A DNA stretch of 64,000 nucleotides, taken from NCBI GenBank assembly GCA_037447655.1, contig JBBHKE010002205.1, positions 1 through 64,000 on the forward strand, read 5' to 3'. Position numbers and translations under genes: made by a program. Below are positions 11,050 through 25,400 of the stretch, piece by piece; positions within the stretch are counted from its first letter, which is position 1, and every line of letters starts with the position of its first letter. The notes beneath the pieces were generated by a model. It was not told the origin of the DNA and searched no databases. It saw only the letters and a program-made list of their open reading frames with translations. Source of the stretch: Zygnema cylindricum (Eukaryota; Streptophyta; Zygnematophyceae; Zygnematales; Zygnemataceae).

Positions 11050-11692
11050 GCATACAACCTATAACATTTTGTGGAAAATTATAAGAAGCAATGAAAAAAT
11101 ACTTCAATTTTTTTATAATTGTTCACGCTTGAAATGAATAAGGAAAAAAAATTGCAAATGCGGAACTGACTCAAAAATTATGAAGTAGCTATAAAATAAG
11201 CCTTGAAGTCTTAGCAATGATTTATAATTTCTTGCTTAAAAGTAAAACAAGAAATCCAATTCGCAAAGAGGTACTAACTCAAAATTTATGCTTAAGCGAT
11301 AATAAGTCCTAAAATCATCAATACTGGTCTAAACATTCATATTTCAAAGAATTATGGTACCGATACTCAAAAAAATTACAAGTGACTCAAATTACAAAGC
11401 GATTTTAAAATCAATTTTAGACCTCAAAAAACTGTTCTACGAATATCACACTTAATTTAATAAGATATTGGAATTCGCAAAAGCGTCATCCACGACAAAA
11501 GTATGAAGAAGTAATAGCACTCTTACAACTTTCCAGCAAAATTTCTTGCTCGAAGTAAATAAGGTACCCAAGTTGGCAAAAAAGTAAGTGACTAAAAAAC
11601 TATAAAGTACCTTCTAATAACATCCTTTGACAACATTTGGAAGAAGTCAATTTCCTTCTGTCATATTTGACCTAAGCTTGCCGTACACTCTC

Positions 11693-13446
11693 TCATTTCA
11701 GTTTTGGAGTACAAATTTTGGGAGTTGTACTGGCTTTTTTGGCCTTTGCACGAATAGTGTTAAGTGCTGTGTTGGTACATGCGAACTTATTTAAAGTGAG
11801 AAAGGATGCAGGTATAATTTTTGTATTCGGATTATCTTTGAAGTAATTGGTTCTCAAAATGGCACAGTTTTGTGAGGTTGCCAATGTGACTGCTGTCCCG
11901 CTGCATCCTGCTATTGCACCTCCAAGGTCCACAGTGTCTAAGCAAACCTGGAGGCACGAGAGATGCAACATCCATTATGAACATTATTTTCCACACTAGA
12001 TAGACTTTGCGCAATAGAAATTACAAACCCTGGTTTAAAGACAAAAGGCAACTACAAAGATCTAAAATACATATTATAGGAGATTGCAAAAGACCACAAT
12101 ATTCTCGCATCCATAATATTAATATGTCACGCCTAATTACGGGAGACCGTATCTAATAAACGTGCAAATCGCAAGTATGGATGAGGGAAACCTTGTGCCA
12201 ATTAGCATTAAAAAGGCAAATAATAAACTTTGTATGTTTTGAAAGAACAGATATTAGTCATGGATTGGACATTAACAAGTTAGATGAATGTTGGTGTGTT
12301 GAAATTATTCTCACCTCTTGCTGAAAGGTGTTGTCATCGTTGGAATATAACCGGATACGGCCACAGTACACACCAGGGTTCAGGGAATAGAATTTTGTCA
12401 CGTTTCCATTCATGTATTGACGAATAATGGTTGGGCACGTTTCCCCCCGCTTAATGCTATATGGACGGGTACAGGGTCCACGAAATGGTAAATCTCCCTT
12501 CGTAATGCATATCTAGCAAAAATGGATTTATTTTCCAAAAGCATACAACAAAAAGTTTAGTAATTTTGGATGTCTAAGTGACATGATAATGTTAACACAA
12601 CAGTATACAAACTCGTCAGAAATTAAGCGAAATTACATCGCACTTTTGTCCATTCATGCATCCAGATTTTGAAATGTAGGGTTAAGGTTTTCCAAAACCA
12701 CCTGTTGATATGGTTTCAAATTTGAGCAGTTCAAGCTCGGATTTGGAGAATTTGGGCCATTGAGTTTGAAGCTGTCCAGGAATTTAAAAGTAAACTTGAT
12801 GGAATCACATGTATCGCCCTGGAAAATCCGATTTTGCATTGATCAGCTATTTAAAGTAATTAAGTACTCAAATGGAATTGCTATTTTAGAAGACCATAAT
12901 AATAGGGCCAATAGCTAAAACTACTCTAGGAAGATAAAAAGAGAATAAAAGCTCGAAAGGTCCAAGTACGTGAGTCAAATTGAGTTAAAAAAAAGTTGCA
13001 TGGTTCACAAGAACGTAAACTTACCTCTTCCGCTGCATAAATTAGGGAACATTCTATGGAGTTGGTTACATTAACTTTGGCACCTTTCGGAAGAAGCTGG
13101 TTGCAATTCAAGTTCTGGAGCTCAACCCAAATCCACTTTCGTAATGGTGTTAGGCCAACATTATACCGTACATCTATGCAAAAGAAGACCGTTACATCTA
13201 CGCAAAAAAACCGATTGCACCCTTCCCTTTCCAAAATATGATAATTGCTACAGTCATCGAAGAAGAAAACTAGCAGTTTTGACGGTAAATACGCTCAACA
13301 ACAGGGCAAAAAAAGTGATAGAAATAAAACCTTGTTTTGTTTTAAAAAACTTTGTTGTGAGATGCCATATGTGTTGAAGATTGTCGAGCAGGAAATAGTT
13401 CCACCAACTGGCACAACATATTCCTTTGCCCCTACCATAGCGGCAG
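11693..13446 (-). other. Gene A exons 18-22: four LysM-like modules and stop
   Basis: LysM1 is split by an intron (13331-13446 with EYVVPVGGTISCSTIFNTYG; 13025-13114 with NLNCNQLLPKGAKVNV). LysM2 starts GDTCDSI (12702-12818) and is completed in the next exon. LysM3 (12315-12512) has KRGETCPTII and FYSLNPGVYC. LysM4 is in the last exon (SQNCAIL ... FLTLNKFACTNTAL ... ICTP). The pattern GxTC..I ... LNP..xC..L fits the Cys-bearing LysM type. LysM modules bind chitin or peptidoglycan oligosaccharides; the ligand here is unknown. LysM4 is the least certain. Confidence 0.8.
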
Positions 13447-16400
13447 CTGAAAAAAAAAATAAACCATGAAGAGAAAAACAAGGTTGAAGTGAAAACGTTG
13501 GTGGATATCAACAGGAAATTAAAACACTGTTTTAATAACCCAAAAAGTGTTTCACGTTAGCATCGCTACAAATTTACTTCATGCATTTGCATGTGACAAT
13601 GATTCAACATATTAAGTGTTTTTCAAATATCATTTTTAACGTGCATTAAAATGGATATAGGTAAAAATGTCTTTCCTTATGATTTTCCTTACCACAAAAG
13701 AAATTGTGATGTAATGAAGGAACAGAGACTGTGAAATGTAAATTAGTGTTGAACCTCCGACTAACCTTAATCTATGTAAATTATTGAAAACATAAATCTC
13801 TCGAAGACCGTTGAGGTGTCTGCACTGGAACTCTATGCCTTTTGAGGTTGAATTTTTACAAATTTTGATCAAAATATGATTCTCTACTTAGAGTTGTAGA
13901 AATAGGTAAATGATCAAATCCGTATTTCATTGTATAACTTGAAAGAGTGAAATTTCTAAGCAAATTTGTGCAATAAGACAAGAGTCAATAGAACCCACCT
14001 GGAACACACGAGAGAGAACCGTCTGAATTGTCCGCCGCATATCCAATCGAACAAACGCAAGCGTACGTTCCCGGTTTGTCCTTAGAGTCCACGCAGGTTC
14101 CCATTCCACAAGGGTTGCGAGATGTGAAGGTACATGGAGAGGCTAAACAAAACAAAAAAAGGGTTGAGGCCATTAAAAAATCTTGAACCACATGAATACA
14201 ATTTACAAATTGCGTTTTGAAAGACTTCCATTAAAAAGAGAATTGAAGACTTACAATGGATGAAACGAAATTGTATTCACAATGTTCTTAAACAAAGCAA
14301 GTCCACGCGGCCAAACAACTAAAGGGTGATCGATCTAGCAAAGTTGCTTTATGGGATATGGAGGATTGTTCCTGAGTTAAGGCGACCTTTAGATTGTGTT
14401 CCAATATCAATACTACAATCATTTTCAATTGATAACGGGCACTGTGCGGTATTGTATAACCAAAGAAACTTAAATGAAGGACAAATGCGTTTTCAAATCC
14501 ACCAAAATATATGCAGAATTTCAAACATTTCAACAGACGCTTTTAAAACTGGACATATACACCAATGTGCATACACATTCTGTACTCTGGAGTTTAATCA
14601 GTCTTGCCCATTGAAAAAAATCTTAGAGTGTAAAAATATTTCTTTAAAGTTACAAATCAAAAAAATTCAACATGCTTGAAAACAAAGTCTAAAAATTATA
14701 AAATGTTTCTCACCTGGAGCGCAAGTTTGGGTTCCGTCCGTATTGTTCACGGCTACAAATTGATCCATACATTTACAGGTATATGTTTTACTGTTTGAAG
14801 TACATAAACCATTGCCACATGGGTTCATGCTTCCAGGACCAATAGTAGCATTCTGTTGTACTTGTGCAAAATTTTTGACGTTGCACAGATCACCAGCTGA
14901 AATGTCCCAGAAGGAAAAAAAATAAAAAACGTACAAATCAGCACGTTGACTTCACCCACTCACGGTATATGCAAAAAAAATCAATCACATACAATGATAG
15001 TTCATTCAATTCACCAACTAGCATCTATGAAGATAGCCAGCTGCTCCTACATATCTTTTTTGAGTCACACAAAACTTGAGCAGAATATACGCCTTTTACC
15101 GAACTTACGTTTGGGCTTCATTATTGGTATGATAGCTGGTTGAGTATTGATTCCGCAAATCCCATAACCACTTGATATTTTAAGACGCATGTATCCTTTA
15201 TCCCCCCACCTGGTTCCCCATGAATTTTGAATGAGCCAATAGGGCGTCTCGGCTGTCAAATCGTAACCAACGACTAACACCGCATGGTCCACCCCGTTTG
15301 AGAAGCAAGTCTCGTCATCAAAGACACCCTGCACCAATCCCAAACACATGTGTGTTACAACAAATAACAGAGTACCACGTGAAATTAGTTCGTAAAAATG
15401 TGCACAAAGATCCTATGAAATTTGAAACATTGAACCTGAGGATAGCTCCAAAATTCTAACAACATTTGAAAAAGCTTGCAGCAGCGATTTCAGGTTGGTT
15501 TCACATCGCTAGAATATTTCTAAATGGCATTTGTGGATTGTAAAAAACTCAAAACTTGGTACAAGTGCTCACTAATTCCGGGTTGTAGTTGTTGAAAGCA
15601 TAAGAGCTGGCCTCGATAGCCACCACAGCTGGCTGCTGTTGAAGTGCCAATAAGAGGCCACTCCAGCCATCCATTTGAATTCTATCATATGATAAAATTT
15701 GTATTCCGTTTAATTTCTGCCAAATAATCCGACCAAGGATGTTATGTTGTAAAAGGATGTCAGGAATTTTAAAAAAGTAACACAGGGTACATAATTTCAG
15801 CGATTAAAAAAATCAGAACATGAATATAATGCTTTAGAAATTCGTGAAGAATTTAAAAGAAGTAATTAGAGGGCACATAAATTAAACGCTGAAGAAAAGT
15901 GAGCAGATAGGGAAAACCAGGTATGTGAAAGATCATAAAGAGCACTAAAGAAAAAAAAAGAGTAGACAGGGAGTACGTGGAAGGTATTTGGAAGCATAGA
16001 CATAAATCATGTGGTCGCAAGATATCTCATTTAACCATTGAATAAAAATAAGGAAAGCGAGAGTAAAATATATAGAAGGAAACCCTAAAAATTGAAAGAG
16101 ACAGGAGAAAAAACACGAATGAGGGTATTTGGAAGGCATAAACATCGACTTACATTGACCAATTTGCAGGTACTTTCATTCGTGAAACTTTTTGATGATA
16201 AAAGACCTGTGTTTGCTGCATAATCAAACGCTTCGTTCGGCCAACCTCCTCTAGCACAGGTAATTTTAGAGCAATTAAGCATTTGCCCGGCTGGTAAGTC
16301 AGGGAGAGGTTGTGTTCCCGCGTTTGCAATGTAATAAGCATGTTCAATGGCAGTGAAAGCAGAAATGATCCAGCATGTATCTACACATCACAAAAAAATT

Positions 16401-19400
16401 ACAAAGAAATTGACCATTTCGAATTGTCAACTATTAGCATAGTGTGGTTTTGCTACATTAGTGTGGTAATGGCATCAAAATCATGAATGGAAGGTCATTT
16501 GCAGAGATGAAACAAAAGAGTTAAATCACATTTTTTCTTCAAGTAACATAAATTTAGGGATTTTTGGGCATTTACTGCAGCTAGATTGATCCTTGACTTT
16601 GCTGCTAGGTAGTTGAGCAGTCCAATTCCATGAGGTCGCCACTAGCCATGTTCGTTTTTTATCCTTGGAATACAAATATCCAGAACTTGCGTAACGGAAA
16701 AATTGATTTGTTTTGTTAGACAATGTTTGCGGCGGTGTTAATAATCCCAGCCCACGTGGTTCTGCAAAAATCAGAAGAAAAAATTACAATTGTAAGTCAT
16801 GCATCACAAAAAATATTTGCACATTGCTGACTCCAAAATACCTCAAAAGTTTTTTGTGGTTACAATGAGCCACAAAATTGATAAGGAATTTAGTGCATGA
16901 CAATGTGATCACTTAACAATACATAAACCTTAAATCATACGAAACTCAAGATGATAGCTCAATGAACTGGAAACAACAAGAAATAAATAAAAATGACCTG
17001 TCGCATTTGGACATTTCACACAATTTCGGCAAAATTGTTACATGGTTTTAAAACAATAATGTATGTTCGAGGCAATGGCGATTCAATAACATTCTATTAC
17101 TAACACAAGCAATCGTCAAAAAGGGCATTATTGAGCCATACATTAAATTGGCCTCACGAACGTTGAGTTTTAAATCATTAGTTGTGATTGCTTTTAAAGG
17201 CTTGTTATGGCAAGGAAGCAATTCTAACACATAAAATAGGTTCTGGTTAGTCTACACATGCATTTGCCTTAAATTTAGAAAATATGACGTTCTAAAAATA
17301 AACTCCATATCGATTAGTGTATATCATGTTGACAAACCTCACAATACCCAAAACATGGTGTTGCGTTTGTTGCGATTTTTATTGAAGTTTGGTGTGAGAA
17401 GGGCCATATAAGGAAAAACATCATATCAATTAGCGTGGATAGTGTCGACAGTGTAGAGACTTACTGAAAGTGCACGTGTTGTTGAAACTTATATCCGTGG
17501 AATAGTCAGCATCGCATATGCAAGACTTATTCAGTCCAGGACAGATACCGTGGCCGCCACACGCACCCATTGGTTGAGAAGCATTACAGAACTGCAAACA
17601 CTGGGATTTGTTCCTTTGCCCCTTTGAAGAACAATTTTTCAGCAAAGGGTCATTGTCATTGAAGCAGTTCCCAATAGCTGCATTGCAAACATTGGGAGTA
17701 TTTTGATACATTATTGCAGAACCGGAAAGGAAATTATTTTTAAAGTCGAATGCAGGCATAGATGCCCAAGAATCCAGCGGGAACGAAATCAAGCCACTCA
17801 AACGATTGTCTTCCAATGACCTGCACAAAAGCATAATGAGAAAATTATCAAATTCAAGTTCACAACATTGGACAAAATCTCCGTGTTGTGAAATTTTGGA
17901 ACTGATAATGAAACAATTCGTTACGAGAACTAACCCTCCATGGTGTGAAACTTTGAAACCGACATAGAGGATGTTATTACAGAAAAAAATAACATAGACT
18001 CTTAGCCTACTCTGAACCTTCTTGTAGCACCATCTTTAAGTATAAAATAATACAATTGTTTTTATGTCTTCTGCCTTCCACACATTTCCAGTACTTTTGT
18101 TTATGCACTTCATTATTATCACTTTTATAACTGACTTTCTCACGTTTTCAAATTTTACGTTAAGTGGAAATATATATATTTTTTCCCAAGCATGTGGTGT
18201 CACCAGTAGATTATAACTTTACACAATCTTTTTTGTTTACAATCTGTTCTTCTGTTCAACTACTAAGTGGTGTATTCATTTGTTCAAGGTTTGAGAGGGA
18301 AAGGGCGAGGGAGGAACAAGTGATTGCAAGAAGAATTCGAGGTAAGAGGAAAACCTGGTATAAGGCGTTAGGAGAGAGCTCAAAGAGAAGAAGCAACCAG
18401 GGAGCATATATTAATTTTCTCAGATTTGCTTACAAATAGCGGACTTGTATACCTCCGTTCGAAACTCAAAATGAAAACCAACAAGTGGGTATCACATGGT
18501 TCCCTTTAAATTTATTGTATGTGCACAAATTTGGATCCTGTTAATTCTACTTAAGAAAATTTCAATCGCAGAATGCACGATACCAATATTGAACGGGCTT
18601 TGGGTTCGATGGAGTGAGTGTTATGCTAATGGAGAAAAAGGTAAATATGCATCAATCGGACAGAATAATTTTCATAAAGGGCTAGGGTGATAGAAATTTT
18701 AATCATTTAATTGTTCGTACCAATTTTTTGATTGCTTAAAAAGCTATCACCCCTAACACCAACCCTCGCCTTTTGTGACCCGTGCCACTTTGATTGAAAC
18801 TTTACTCATTTTATATTTAGGTTCTAAATACGCGAAAACACCTCTATTCAAACGGAATGCTTCTTACAATGTGGAGAGAAATCTCAGTTGACTGATGGAC
18901 GGCGGAATGCTTCCAACCAGCCGGTTGCCAGATAAAATTCTGTGACATCCTCACCCCCATAACTCTTAGGCACTTTTTACTAAATACGAATTGCAAGTTC
19001 ACAATAAACAAGTGTAAAGTATAATATTCTTGCAACACATTAACGTCTATCTTATCCAACATTGGGCTTGTGTGTGTATAAAGACTTCATTTTTTTCATC
19101 GATTTTCAGTTGTTACTATACAAAAGCTACTCCTATTCTCCCACAAGCTTAAAAGGAATATAAATTATGATTTTTTTGGTCAAAGTAAATCAATCAATTT
19201 TAGTTTTTTGACCAGATTGATTTTCCACTAGTAAACTACAAGGAAATAAAAATCGGTTAATTACTCTTACTGATTGTGTTAAATGTTTGAACTTCCCAAC
19301 ATAAGTTAAAATCAATTGTTACATAAGCGGTTTTTTTTTAATTACATTTCAATGATTAAAAAATCATAAAAAGCGTTTCTCTTATTTTTAGGTATTCGAC

Positions 19401-22400
19401 AATACACTTGCCAATGTCGAATATTGGTAACAAAACAATTAAAATCCATTAAAATGCATTATATTAGAAAAATAACTTTGTTCGAACGTAAATTTCATTA
19501 CCCCATTCCCCCCTTTCATTACTTAACCCCCTCCCCACCCTCCGCCCACATTTTATTCCACCCATATACGAAGATCATAATTGTTCAAAACATCAACTCA
19601 TTTTTTTTTTTTTTTTATGAAATTACATTTTTTTCTTATTAGTTTATTTTATTGTCTATTTAGTAGGTGATGTTCCCTACAGGATTTCAAGGGATATTTC
19701 CTGTGAGTTTCTCTTATTATTCTTACAAGTATCGGATGAATGTGAGTTGACCGATGGACGATGGAATGCTTCCACTCAACTGGTTGTTAGATAGGTCTCT
19801 GTAACATCCTCACCCCGACACCTCGTAGGTACTTTATACTCAACGCCAGTTGCAAGTTCACGCCAAACAAATGTAAGATATGATTTATGCAGCACGTACT
19901 TGTAAATTTATCTAGCATTACGCATATTGGCTTAAAAAGTCGTGTTTCCTTCATTGATTTTTAAGTTGTTATCAAGACAATCTTTTCCTGTTCTCTATTA
20001 GCCTTAAAAAGATTAAGTTATCATTTTTTTGATAAAAGTGAATAAATCAATTTAGCTTTTTGACCAAATTGATTTTCCACCAACAAATTACAAATGCGGA
20101 AATGAGAAATGGTCTCATTGTTCATATTGATAGTATTAAGTATTTTAATCATTTTTCATCATTACATATTAGTTCTAATATTAGGTTTTCTTTTAAAAAA
20201 CGGCTCTTTTATGTGTTTTAGTTATTCAACATTACACTTGCCCGTTTCAAAAGTATTATTTTCTGTATTGTTTTTTTGCTTTTGGTACAACAAAATTGGA
20301 TCCCGCCGTGATAATAACAAATTAATGGCCATTGAAAAATGGTAAACAGATTAATGTTGATATTTTAAAAAATCAACAACACTCATTATAATAATAATTA
20401 CAATTTATAAACAGGAAAACATTTAAGAAAAAACAAACATAAAAGAACAAAACCTGGTTGAAACTTAAATTTCTTTTGATTAATTCTCCCCCCCCCACCC
20501 CTGCTCGCATTTCATTCTACCCGCATATAAAGATCTTGATTGTTCAAGTTTTATTCTTATTTTCTATTTTTTTTACCTTACATTTTATTGTTATTAATTA
20601 AACATTTTATCTTTGTAGTATCCAGGTGATGTATCCTTCAACATTTCAAGGGATCCTTCCAGTAATTAGATAGTGCATTTCTCTTATATTTCTTACAAGT
20701 TATAGAGGGATGTTAGTTGACCGATGGACGATGGAATGCTTCCACTCAACTGGTTATCAAGGAAAACTCTGTGACACCTCGCATCCCCACCCCCAAACCT
20801 CGCAGGATTTTGATATTCAAATTGGCTTATTATTGTTGTTAATGAATTTCTATTATCAACCATTTTTCATCTTTAATAAATATCAATCTCTGATTATTGA
20901 TTAGCATTGTTTATTATCGTTATGAAAATGCTGTGATTTATATAGTGTTATATATTTATCATGAGTATTATTAATAATTTATTATCCGTTGATTTTACTT
21001 ATATTAATTATTAGTTTCTATTTTTACTGTTGAATTGGCAAGAGATTGCCCTTCAAGACATGCCAATTCCGGATTCTGTTGAATTCTAATAATTATCATT
21101 TATTATTACCGATTATTCCTATTAATTTTACATATTACTATCATCATTTATTTATTGTTATTATTTTTAAATAATTATTGATGTTTTCAAAATGATCGAA
21201 ATCAATTGTAATAATAGTTGTTTATATTAATTTATTTTAAAACCTGTAAAATAGTTATGATCATAACCAGTTTTCACGTGACTGGTGTCCACTCCTCCTC
21301 GAAAACCCTAATTATTATTAATAGATCAATTATGTTTTCATTTATTATTATCTACTACAAAATTTGTCCTACAATGTTTTGCGGGGTGTTATCACTTTGT
21401 AAAATGTGTCCTCTTCTCTTTCTTACAATAGTTGAAGGGATGTCAATTGAACGATAGATGATGGAATGCTTCCACTCAACTGGTTGCTCCACAAATAGCT
21501 GTAATAACCCACATCCCCATCCGTTATCCTCTAAACTCTTTTTACTCAAACTGGCTTATTATTGTTATTAATGAAATTTTACCGTCATCTATGTTTTATG
21601 GTTAGTTAATATCAATTGTTACATAATTAATTAGCATTACTAGCTAATATTGTTTTTAACTGTTAAAATCAGTTTTTATTAATAAATATTATCATCAATA
21701 TTTATTTGTGTTTACCATCAGTTTATTTTATACATTTATGTTCATAAAATACTTATTATTATGATCAGTTTTACTACTGATTGATTTTATACATTCTAAA
21801 AAATACCATTATCATTTATTCTTTGTTTTTATTTTTAGTTAATTGTTAATATAACTAATTATTTTAAATCATTTGTTCAATATCAATTTAATTAATTACA
21901 GCATCTGTTGTTATAATTAATGTATTTTTAATTTTAAATTGCAATGATCATAACTAGTTTTTATTTCGCCCGCCCCTACCCATCCAGAATTCATGTTATA
22001 TAATATTGTTTAAGGGAACGGTTTTATTTTTTTATGTTACTATTTATTGTAAAATGTGCATTACAATGTTTCGTCAGACGTTTCAAATTTGGCAAATTTA
22101 TACTTTTCATATATTTCTTACAATTTTTCGAGGGATGTGAGTTGACCGATGGACGATGGAATGCTTCCACTCAACTTGTTTTCAAATAGAGATCTGTGAC
22201 ACCTCGCATCCCCACCCACAAACCTCCCAAACCCTTTTTAGTCAAACAACTCAAATATTGTTATTTTAAACTATCCATTTTGTACGATTATTTAATATTA
22301 ATCTTTATTTGTTGAATGGCTACTTGTGAATTATAGTTTATTATTTAATGTTTATATTATTTATGATTTGTCAATTACTAATTATTAATCATGTATGGTT

Positions 22401-25400
22401 AATTTTTGATTAAGATTTCCAGTGACTGTTGTTTTTAATAGTTGAAGTTAATTTTTACTATTAAATATTCATCATCAATATTAATTACTTAATTTTTATC
22501 AGTTTAAATTATTTATGTATATATATGTCAATAAATTCATAATAATAACTACTTATTAATAATAAGTAGTTGTTATTACTATCAATTTTTGTTACTTATT
22601 ATTTTTGTGAAATTTACTTATTACTCTTGTTATTTTTTTTTTTTTACAATTTAATTTTTTTATTATATCATAAAATACTTTCTTCATTTGTTTATATTAA
22701 TTACAATTAGTTTTACATTGTTTGTTTAATTTTTTATTAATAATTTGCTATGATATAACTACTTTTGACGTGCTTACTACCACTCCCTCTCACGGACTAC
22801 CCTGTAAAACACAAGATTTTTTAAAGAATCGGACTTTTGTTTTTAAATTATTACCTATTACAAAATGTGCCTTGCAATGTTTCGAGGAATGTTTTAAAGC
22901 TGTAATTTTTTTTTTTCTTATAAACTTCTTACAAGGTTCGGAGGGATTTTAGTTGACCGATGGAAGATGGAATGCTTCCACTCAATTTGTTGCCAGATAA
23001 ATTTCTGCGACACCCCACATTCCCACCCTCAAACCTCCCAAATTTTAGTCAAACAATCTATTATATTTTATGAAGTTTTTTAGTAGTTATGTTTTCGCTA
23101 AATATTCGTCAACGCTTGATTAAATATAATGGCTGTTATAAATTACTATTACGTTTTTTTTATCCAGCCATCTATGACTACCGGAAACCGCACCCACAAA
23201 GCTCCTAGTTGCCTTCGATGAGACCTATCATTATTACTGTTTTGTTCCTATTACTATATAATGTTATTCATCGACTCGTATTGTTAGTCATTCGTATTAT
23301 TTATCATTAGTATTCACTATTTTTTGACTAGACTGTTAACCTTTATTTATCATTATACATTTTTAAAATTAATTGTTACAAACAACAATTATTAACATCT
23401 ATTATTATTAAATTTCTGAAAATGATCGAATTTACTTCTACAATCACTATTTTTGACTATTTTTATCATTTACTTACACTGTTATTGTTTTTTTTCTGAT
23501 ATTTTATAATTATTTTTATAATTCTAGCTGTTAATTATTTTTATAGTTTCATTCTTATTAATCGGAATTATTACTTATGATTGTTGAGAATAATTTTTAC
23601 ATATTTTTTGTTTATGATATTATTTGTTATTATTATTTAGTAGTCCTTGTAAAATTATGCTTTCACTTGCTTAAAACGCCCCCCCGCCCTCTTCGACCCT
23701 TTACTATAGTCAATACTATTAAGGTATCAATCTTAGTTACTTATTCATTTGGTAGATAATATGTCGATAGCTTGTCTTACAAGTACTCGAGGGATGTTAG
23801 TCGAACGATGGACGATGGAATGCTTCCACTCAATTGGTTATAAACCATAGATCTGTGACACCTCGCATGCCCATCCCAAAACTCCCAAATGTCTTTAACA
23901 TAAAAAATATTGGATTTTAATCATAAATCTTGGTAAATACAATGCACATGCAAATCAAAAAGTAAAATTTTCAAAATGATGTTTTTTTACTTATCCGAAA
24001 CCATCCTCAATTCATCCCACCACCTTCCAAAATCCAACAACGAACAAAAATACAAAAATATAAATTTACCTTTAAAACGCATTGCTTTTCGGTCAAACTA
24101 TTATTTCTTTTAATGGTTGTTTATTAAAGTGGTGATCACTTCGAACCCACCAATGAACCCCTTCAAAGATTGAATCATCCCACGAGTACAGAATTTTTAC
24201 ATATCAAAAAGGATTTTTTGGAAAACAACACATATTCCAATCTAACCAGCTCTAACTTTTTATTAAATTTTCCAATGTTTCAAATTCCTCAAGTAACCGA
24301 CATTTACACCCATTCATTTTTTGAGAACAAAACTATTTTATTTCACCCCCACCCCCTCCACCGTTTCACATACCACCCCAATCATTACCACCTACAAAGG
24401 AATACGATTATATTTTAACATTCTCCATCTCTTTTAGAAAATGTTCACCAACACAAAGAAACATTATTTGTATCATAAGAACTTCCCATATGAGATTCAT
24501 TTCCTCTCTCAATTTACACTCACAATATTTTTAGTCTTGTGAGGTTGCCGATCTCCGGAGCAATGCTCCCCACCCAACCGTTATCTGATAGATCACTACA
24601 CACCTCCCCCCCCCTCCCCTATTTGTCAATAAACCAAACTATCTATGTCATCTTCACACTTTCCCTCTCCTTCCTTAGTTTTTCCCTTTCGTTTTTTTTT
24701 TTTTTTTTCTCTTTCCTTTTAACGTCTCCCCAAGGAATCCCAAAACCCCCCATCCGTCTCAAAGGGCATCAGAGCAGAGTCAAATCCAGATTCAGTAGAT
24801 TTAGTGCTATTTTTCGTGTGGGTAATGCTCAAATTTCAGTGCAAAATTCAGTGCGAAATTCAGTGCGAGATTTGATGGTAGAATCAATTCGAATTTTACA
24901 GAGGATGCTGTACAAATTCTAGTGCGATATTCATTGCTACAGTCAGTGTGATTTTTCAGTGCGGATCAAATGCAGGTTTTTGTGCAAACATTTGTCGTAA
25001 ATTTAGTGCGAATTTAAATGCTCTCTTTCAGGCGCACGAAAGGTACATCCTTCACAGTCTCAGCACTCTTCTAACAAGATCCCTCATTTACCCCCCTCCC
25101 CTTCTCTCTCGCTTCCACTCCACCTCATCCCTCCCTCTCCTCACGAAGTCCCTCACTCTTTCCACCCCATTTCCTTTTCCGCCTCTCTGTCCTAACTAGA
25201 TTCCTTGATTCTCTACCTCCCTCCCAGTCTCCTCTTTTCGCCTTCCCTGTTCTAAAATTTCCCATATTTCTCACTTCCTTCCCTCACCCCTCTCTCCTTC
25301 CTCTCCTAACGGGATACATAAAGGCATCCACATTCTCTTCCCTCTCCTTACCTTTCCCCCACTTCCCTCCCCTTACCATTCCCCCTCCCTACCCTACCTC

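Larger units (their letters stand above)
11050..20681. repeat. Segmental duplication, copy A (partner 42716-52920)
   Basis: Exons, introns and 3' flank align with 42716-52920 in the same orientation. The left border falls near TTTTGTGGAAA at 11070 and 42723. The right end of the visible alignment is set by the assembly gap at 52921. Intron lengths differ but exon lengths do not. Confidence 0.9.

Noticed and set aside
18496-18690. Plus-strand frame between LRR 8 and exon 11 of gene A
   Set aside because: Antisense to gene A and not conserved as protein in the matching part of gene B (50730-50880).
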